Of a stretch of DNA of 9,062 nt, positions 5,446-9,062 are shown piece after piece (position 1 is the first letter of the stretch; each line of letters opens with the position of its first letter). Made by a program: the position numbers and the translations under genes. Location: NCBI GenBank assembly GCA_964439745.1, contig CAYTQK010000129.1, forward strand, positions 1 to 9,062. The letters are read 5' to 3'. The notes under the pieces are model-generated. The model did no database searches. It worked only from the letters and a program-made list of their open reading frames with translations, and had not been told where the DNA came from. The DNA comes from CAYTQK01 sp964439745. Lineage in GTDB: Bacteria > Desulfobacterota > Desulfobacteria > Desulfobacterales > Desulfosudaceae.

Positions 5446-6728
5446 TCAGCCAGCCGGTCCGGTTGGGGGGGCTGTCGGCCGTCAAAAAAACCACAGGCCC
5501 GGTAATAGCTCAGGTCCTTCAGCCAGTGGCGGAGATAGGCCTGATCGTGGAGAAGACGGTTCATCAGGCGCAGGGGTGTGGTGACAGCGGGCAGCAGCGG
5601 CGCCAGCAGTTCCGACGGATCCCGGAAACATTCCCAGTCGCAGCGTCGGCATTCAGTGCCGCGATCCCGGTGGCGCTCCGAAAGATTCCAGTATTTTCCC
5701 AGGTTTTCCTGGCCGCGATAGCCGCAGGGATAAGTGTCGCCGCGGCGGGCGTCGATAAAGAAAAAGTCGCTGCCGCCGCGGCACGGGGCCGGCAGAAGCC
5801 GCCGCGGCAGCGAACCATTATATTCCCGGTAAAGGGTATACAGCGAGGTCAGCGGAGAAAAAATCCGCAGAAAAGGGCGGTGTTTTTCAACGGTTTCCAG
5901 AAGTACCTGAAAGAGGACGGCTTTTTCGGCGCGGCGGAAACGCACCAGCCGGTCGCTGGCCGTGGCCGCGTACACGGCCTGGGGCTGGTTCTTTTGTCCC
6001 TGGTCCACGCTCATGGGATAGCAGGTGTTGGCCATGGTAAAGCCCAGGTTGCGAATGCGGCGGTAAAAGTTTTCCAGGCCTTGGCGGTAAACCTGGTAAA
6101 ACTGTTCCAGGTAGGCGTCCTCATCAGCATATTCCGCGGCATCGAGCCGGTACGTATGCAGTCCGCCCATCTTCCGATTGACGCCCAGGTTGACCGCCGG
6201 ATAGATGCCGCAGTCGTGAAAAATGGGCAGGGCTTTTTCCATGCCGGCGACTACACCGGGCAGACCGCGCATTTCTTCATGCACTTCCGGTACGCAGGAA
6301 TCCAGGCTGATCCAGAAATTTCGCAGGGGGGTGGCGGCCAGTTTCTCGGCAATATCACGGACCCGGCCGGACCACCGGTCCGGCCGCAGCCCGTTTTGGC
6401 GCAGGAAAAAGCCGTTGGTCCCGGTCCGGATCATGGGAATGCCGGCTTTACCGGCGTGGGTGATCAATTGTACCAGCGCCTCCAGCCGAAGCAGGGGCTC
6501 ACCGCCGGTAAACGAGATGGCCTGGACGCCCCGGGCCGCAGCCGCATCAATGATTCGTTTGATATCATCCACGGCCAGGTCGTGCCGGGAATAATCATTG
6601 GTGCGGCGCATGCCGCAGTGGGGACAAGCGGCGTTGCAGCGATCAGTCATCTGGATAATGATCTGACCGGGCAGTCGGCCCCGGGCGAGGTCCCGGACAA
6701 CCGGAAGAAAGAAAAATGATCTGTTCAT
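5412..6728 (-). CDS. Radical SAM enzyme with SPASM-like C-terminal cysteines (438 aa)
   Basis: An S-adenosylmethionine radical enzyme. The [4Fe-4S] motif is C31-x3-C35-x2-C38, followed by the SAM-binding SFTGGEP (72-78). A C-terminal Cys set resembles a reduced SPASM or twitch domain: C316, then G330-x4-C335, then C360-x2-C363-x3-C367, enough for one auxiliary Fe-S cluster but fewer cysteines than a full two-cluster SPASM. Such domains are known in peptide-maturing and carbohydrate-modifying radical SAM enzymes; which applies here is open. No signal peptide is seen and it is probably cytoplasmic. The start at 6728 is chosen because its ATG overlaps the preceding glycosyltransferase stop (ATGA). 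An in-frame ATG at 6770 would lie inside that gene and add only a low-complexity Ala-rich lead. It is the second gene of block A, and its 3' end overlaps the opposing DedA gene by 34 bases. No precursor-peptide gene is visible nearby, which favours a small-molecule, sugar or lipid substrate. Confidence 0.88.
   Translation of the reverse strand: MNRSFFFLPVVRDLARGRLPGQIIIQMTDRCNAACPHCGMRRTNDYSRHDLAVDDIKRIIDAAAARGVQAISFTGGEPLLRLEALVQLITHAGKAGIPMIRTGTNGFFLRQNGLRPDRWSGRVRDIAEKLAATPLRNFWISLDSCVPEVHEEMRGLPGVVAGMEKALPIFHDCGIYPAVNLGVNRKMGGLHTYRLDAAEYADEDAYLEQFYQVYRQGLENFYRRIRNLGFTMANTCYPMSVDQGQKNQPQAVYAATASDRLVRFRRAEKAVLFQVLLETVEKHRPFLRIFSPLTSLYTLYREYNGSLPRRLLPAPCRGGSDFFFIDARRGDTYPCGYRGQENLGKYWNLSERHRDRGTECRRCDWECFRDPSELLAPLLPAVTTPLRLMNRLLHDQAYLRHWLKDLSYYRACGFFDGRQPPQPDRLADYSSGDPALRP
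6725..6728 (-). promoter_or_regulatory. ATGA stop/start overlap coupling glycosyltransferase to radical SAM gene
   Basis: On the minus strand the radical SAM ATG (6728-6726) overlaps the glycosyltransferase TGA (6727-6725). The upstream Shine-Dalgarno is weak: a GGA about eleven bases before the ATG is the only candidate. Reinitiation from the glycosyltransferase would link production of the two proteins, mirroring the junction at 2537-2540. Confidence 0.7.
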
Positions 6729-9062
6729 TTCGGGGCGTTCCGTTGCGGCGGCTGCCGATACATCTCCCACATGGCGGTAAAGGCCGCTTCAAAGGAGCGG
6801 GATTCCATGAACTGGCGGGCGTTTTTCTGCATGGCCGCCAGACGGTCCGGGGACAGCAGCAGTTGGTTGACGCGCTGCACGAAGGCCCCGGTGTCGTCCG
6901 CCGGAACAATATAGCCGGTTTTCCCGTCCTGGATGTTCTCGCTGGGACCGCCCCGATCCGTAACGATGACCGGGATCCCCGATGCTTGGGCTTCCAGCAC
7001 GACGTTGCCGAAGGTGTCGGTGGTCGAGGGAAACAGGAATAGGTCGCTGCTGGCGTATGCCTCACTCAGATCACGACCTTCCAGGTAACCGGTAAAAACT
7101 ACCGGCAGACCGGACAGGGCGGCTTTCATTTCCGGCAGATACGGCCCCTCACCGACCACAATGAGATGCACGTTTTCAAAGGCCGCTGCCACCGCCCGAA
7201 AAATTTCCACCAGCTGAGGCATGTTTTTTTCCTTGGAGACGCGGCCCACATAGAGAAGTTTGCGGGCCGCATCATCCAGGCCGAAACGCTGCTGGTAAAA
7301 TCCGTTCCGCCGGTCGGGGGTGTAGGTTTCCGTATCCACCCCCCGGGGATAAAACTGGATTTTTTCCTTCGGGATGCCCCGGGCCGCCAGTTCATTGCCG
7401 GTGGCCCGGGAGGGGACCAGGACGACGTCGAGCTGGTCATAAAACCAGACCATGTATTTCCACATCAGGTCGCCCAGGCCGGTATCTTCCGTTAGCCGGG
7501 CGACATACTGGGGCAGGGCGGTGTGATAGGTGCCATAGGTGGGCAGCTGCAGAATCCGGGCGACGGCCAGCGCGGCCAGGCCGACCGGACCGGGCGTGGC
7601 GATATGAATGCGGTTGAATTCCTGCTGATAGCAATAGTCCAGCATTTTCAGCAGGGGAGGGTAGAACAGCTGGATTTCGGGATATTCCGGAATGGCGAAG
7701 GTGTCAATGGGCGCAAAGGTCTGAAAGCCGTAGTGGTCGGCCTCCGGACCGCAGGTGATCAGGGTTAGATGCTTGTTGAGCCGGGCGGCTATGGTGCCCT
7801 GCTGCCGCAGGGTCTTAGCCACCCCGTTGATGTCGTAGAGCGTGTCGGTGAAATGACCGACGCGCAAAGGCTTTTTGATGGATTCGCTGTCCGGCCGCAT
7901 CTGGGTATGGATTTTCTTGCAGAAGATCCGGTCCTTGGTAAAGGTAGAGTAGGCGATGAAATAGGGAGACAGCATGGCATAGAGGGCGCCGCCGCCACCA
8001 AGCATCTGGAAAACATCAAAGATGTTGCCGCTGGATATCTTTTCCAGGGTGGTGTTGCATAACCGGGCCAGGATCTCATCGGCGGCCTGATCAACGAACC
8101 GGTAACACAAGGATACCTTTTCCGGGGCGGCCGGGATTTCATCAGCGGTCAGGCGGGAAAATTCCGGGATCTGCCGCAGGACCTCCCGGGCCGTGCACAG
8201 ACAGAAATTGGACAGATACCTGGACTGGTTGCCCAGGATGTTCGGCCGCGCACCGGCAGCACCTGTGTTTGTCGACTTCATCGTGTCGGCGGGAGGGGGC
8301 TGCCCCGGCAGGCGCAGTACTTTGCTGACAAACGCGAAAAAAAGATCCGTATCCTGGAGTCGGTCCAGATCGAATTTCTGGTTGTAAAACTGGTAGGCGA
8401 TGGAATAAAGGGTGTGGGCCAGAACCCGGGGATGACTGGCATTGCCGCAGACGAAGTTGCGCTGATTGCGAATGGCGGCCAGGAAATCGTTGACATCGCC
8501 GTCGCCTTCCACCGCGGTATAGGAACTGGCGATATGAAACCCGGAATGATCATCCGAACCGGCGGTCAGGTTTTTCCGCCAGGGCGTATCCCCGGTCGGT
8601 GCCAGATCGTGACGGTTGGCCAGCCGTTCCATGAGTTCCGGGGTCAGCCGGGAGAGAATATCGGTCAGGATATCGTTCTGGTAGGCATCCCGGGTGCCGT
8701 TCAATTCAAAATGGGTGAATAGCAGCAGCAATTGTTCGAAGTGCTGCGCCGTCATCCGGTCGTTGACGGCGAACAGGGGGTGGGCGACCACATGGAGAAT
8801 CGCCTGCTGCTTCAGGTAGGCCGCCAGTTCGAATATGTTCTCCCGCAGCCGGGAAATGTCCGCGTGCTGGGCTTCGTTGATGTCCAGCGCCAGGATGTGA
8901 ATTTTACAGCCATTGTCCGGGAAATACGTGGCTACCTCTTCGCTGATGAACGTATGCGGCAGATGGCCAATCTCCAGGCTGCCCGCAATTGTATTGTGGT
9001 CCGTAATGGTAACGAAGTTCATCCCTTTGCGCTGGGCATATTCATAGATGCTGAGCGGATCG
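6725..9062 (-). CDS. PHP-domain / GT4 family glycosyltransferase fusion, 5' end outside window
   Basis: A paralogue of the protein at 114-2540 with the same order: PHP hydrolase domain, helical middle segment, GT4 glycosyltransferase. The frame stays open to the right edge, and the residues upstream of the ATG at 9022 (reading DPLSIYEYAQRKGM) align with residues 37-50 of the paralogue. The ATG at 9022 is therefore internal, and about 34 residues, including the PHP HxH motif, lie outside. Numbering from that Met: TDHN at 7-10, E28/E29, H42, H77/H81 and GSDDHS with D157-x-H159; LSPYFIAYSTFTKDR in the middle segment (351-365); then TDTLYDINGV (392-401), YVGRVSKEKN with K599, GEGPYL, and D669-x7-E677 in place of EX7E. 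The family implies an NDP-sugar donor. It is coupled by ATGA to the radical SAM gene, so both probably act in one pathway. More than half the PHP-domain residues match the paralogue by eye. Complete length is likely ~812 residues. Confidence 0.9.
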   Translation of the reverse strand, partial: DPLSIYEYAQRKGMNFVTITDHNTIAGSLEIGHLPHTFISEEVATYFPDNGCKIHILALDINEAQHADISRLRENIFELAAYLKQQAILHVVAHPLFAVNDRMTAQHFEQLLLLFTHFELNGTRDAYQNDILTDILSRLTPELMERLANRHDLAPTGDTPWRKNLTAGSDDHSGFHIASSYTAVEGDGDVNDFLAAIRNQRNFVCGNASHPRVLAHTLYSIAYQFYNQKFDLDRLQDTDLFFAFVSKVLRLPGQPPPADTMKSTNTGAAGARPNILGNQSRYLSNFCLCTAREVLRQIPEFSRLTADEIPAAPEKVSLCYRFVDQAADEILARLCNTTLEKISSGNIFDVFQMLGGGGALYAMLSPYFIAYSTFTKDRIFCKKIHTQMRPDSESIKKPLRVGHFTDTLYDINGVAKTLRQQGTIAARLNKHLTLITCGPEADHYGFQTFAPIDTFAIPEYPEIQLFYPPLLKMLDYCYQQEFNRIHIATPGPVGLAALAVARILQLPTYGTYHTALPQYVARLTEDTGLGDLMWKYMVWFYDQLDVVLVPSRATGNELAARGIPKEKIQFYPRGVDTETYTPDRRNGFYQQRFGLDDAARKLLYVGRVSKEKNMPQLVEIFRAVAAAFENVHLIVVGEGPYLPEMKAALSGLPVVFTGYLEGRDLSEAYASSDLFLFPSTTDTFGNVVLEAQASGIPVIVTDRGGPSENIQDGKTGYIVPADDTGAFVQRVNQLLLSPDRLAAMQKNARQFMESRSFEAAFTAMWEMYRQPPQRNAPK

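Noticed and set aside
5450..5466. Short GC-rich inverted repeat just after the DedA stop as a terminator
   Set aside because: The loop is very tight, one pair is G-U, no T-run follows, and it lies in radical SAM coding sequence.
5463..6719. Long plus-strand open frame of 418 codons opposite the radical SAM gene
   Set aside because: It is the mirror of a GC-rich coding gene. Its translation is rich in Gly, Gln and Val with no recognisable motif, whereas the minus strand shows clear radical SAM motifs.
5412..6728. Radical SAM enzyme as part of a RiPP (modified peptide) system
   Set aside because: SPASM-type enzymes often mature peptides, but no precursor-like small gene, protease or exporter is visible here. 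The neighbours are glycan enzymes.
9020..9022. ATG at 9022 as the true start of the right-hand glycosyltransferase
   Set aside because: The frame remains open to the edge, and the residues upstream of it align with the paralogue's N-terminal region. A start here would also lose the PHP HxH motif.
114..9062. The two glycosyltransferase genes as a recent tandem duplication or mobile repeat
   Set aside because: They share protein-level similarity but only short identical DNA stretches, differ in linker length, and have no flanking repeats or transposase.

Overview
The window looks like part of a cell-surface glycan or glycolipid biosynthesis locus from a GC-rich Gram-negative bacterium. The protein style (paired PHP/GT4 fusions, a radical SAM enzyme, a PAPS-dependent sulfotransferase) would suit a Desulfobacterota-type (deltaproteobacterial) genome. 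That assignment is an impression from composition and family content, because no rRNA or other taxonomic marker is present. Coding density is very high. I saw no mobile element, CRISPR array, tRNA or rRNA.

Layout. All large genes but one lie on the minus strand, so they read right to left. Block A starts beyond the right edge. It holds a PHP-domain/GT4 glycosyltransferase (6725-9062, its first ~34 codons outside the window), followed through a 4-base ATGA stop/start overlap by a radical SAM enzyme with a SPASM-like cysteine-rich tail (5412-6728). A DedA/VTT-family membrane protein (4834-5445, plus strand) points towards block A, and its 3' end overlaps the radical SAM gene tail-to-tail by 34 bases. 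A 295-base non-coding gap (4539-4833) separates DedA from block B. Block B is a sulfotransferase (3309-4538), then 7 bases, a DUF2334-type polysaccharide deacetylase (2537-3301), then another ATGA overlap and a second full-length PHP/GT4 glycosyltransferase (114-2540). The last 113 bases on the left hold no gene but end in a possible leftward promoter.

How the genes may work together. The two PHP/GT4 proteins are clear paralogues along their whole shared length. Each sits in a tight translationally coupled unit with a modifying enzyme. A reasonable reading is that two related glycosyltransferases, each carrying its own metal-dependent PHP hydrolase domain, build or process a lipid-linked sugar. 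The deacetylase and sulfotransferase would modify it, perhaps by deacetylation followed by sulfation. The radical SAM enzyme may alter the sugar or lipid, and the DedA protein may move or recycle the lipid carrier. The families are recognised from motifs; the shared pathway and its product are inference. I know of no described pathway with exactly this gene set.
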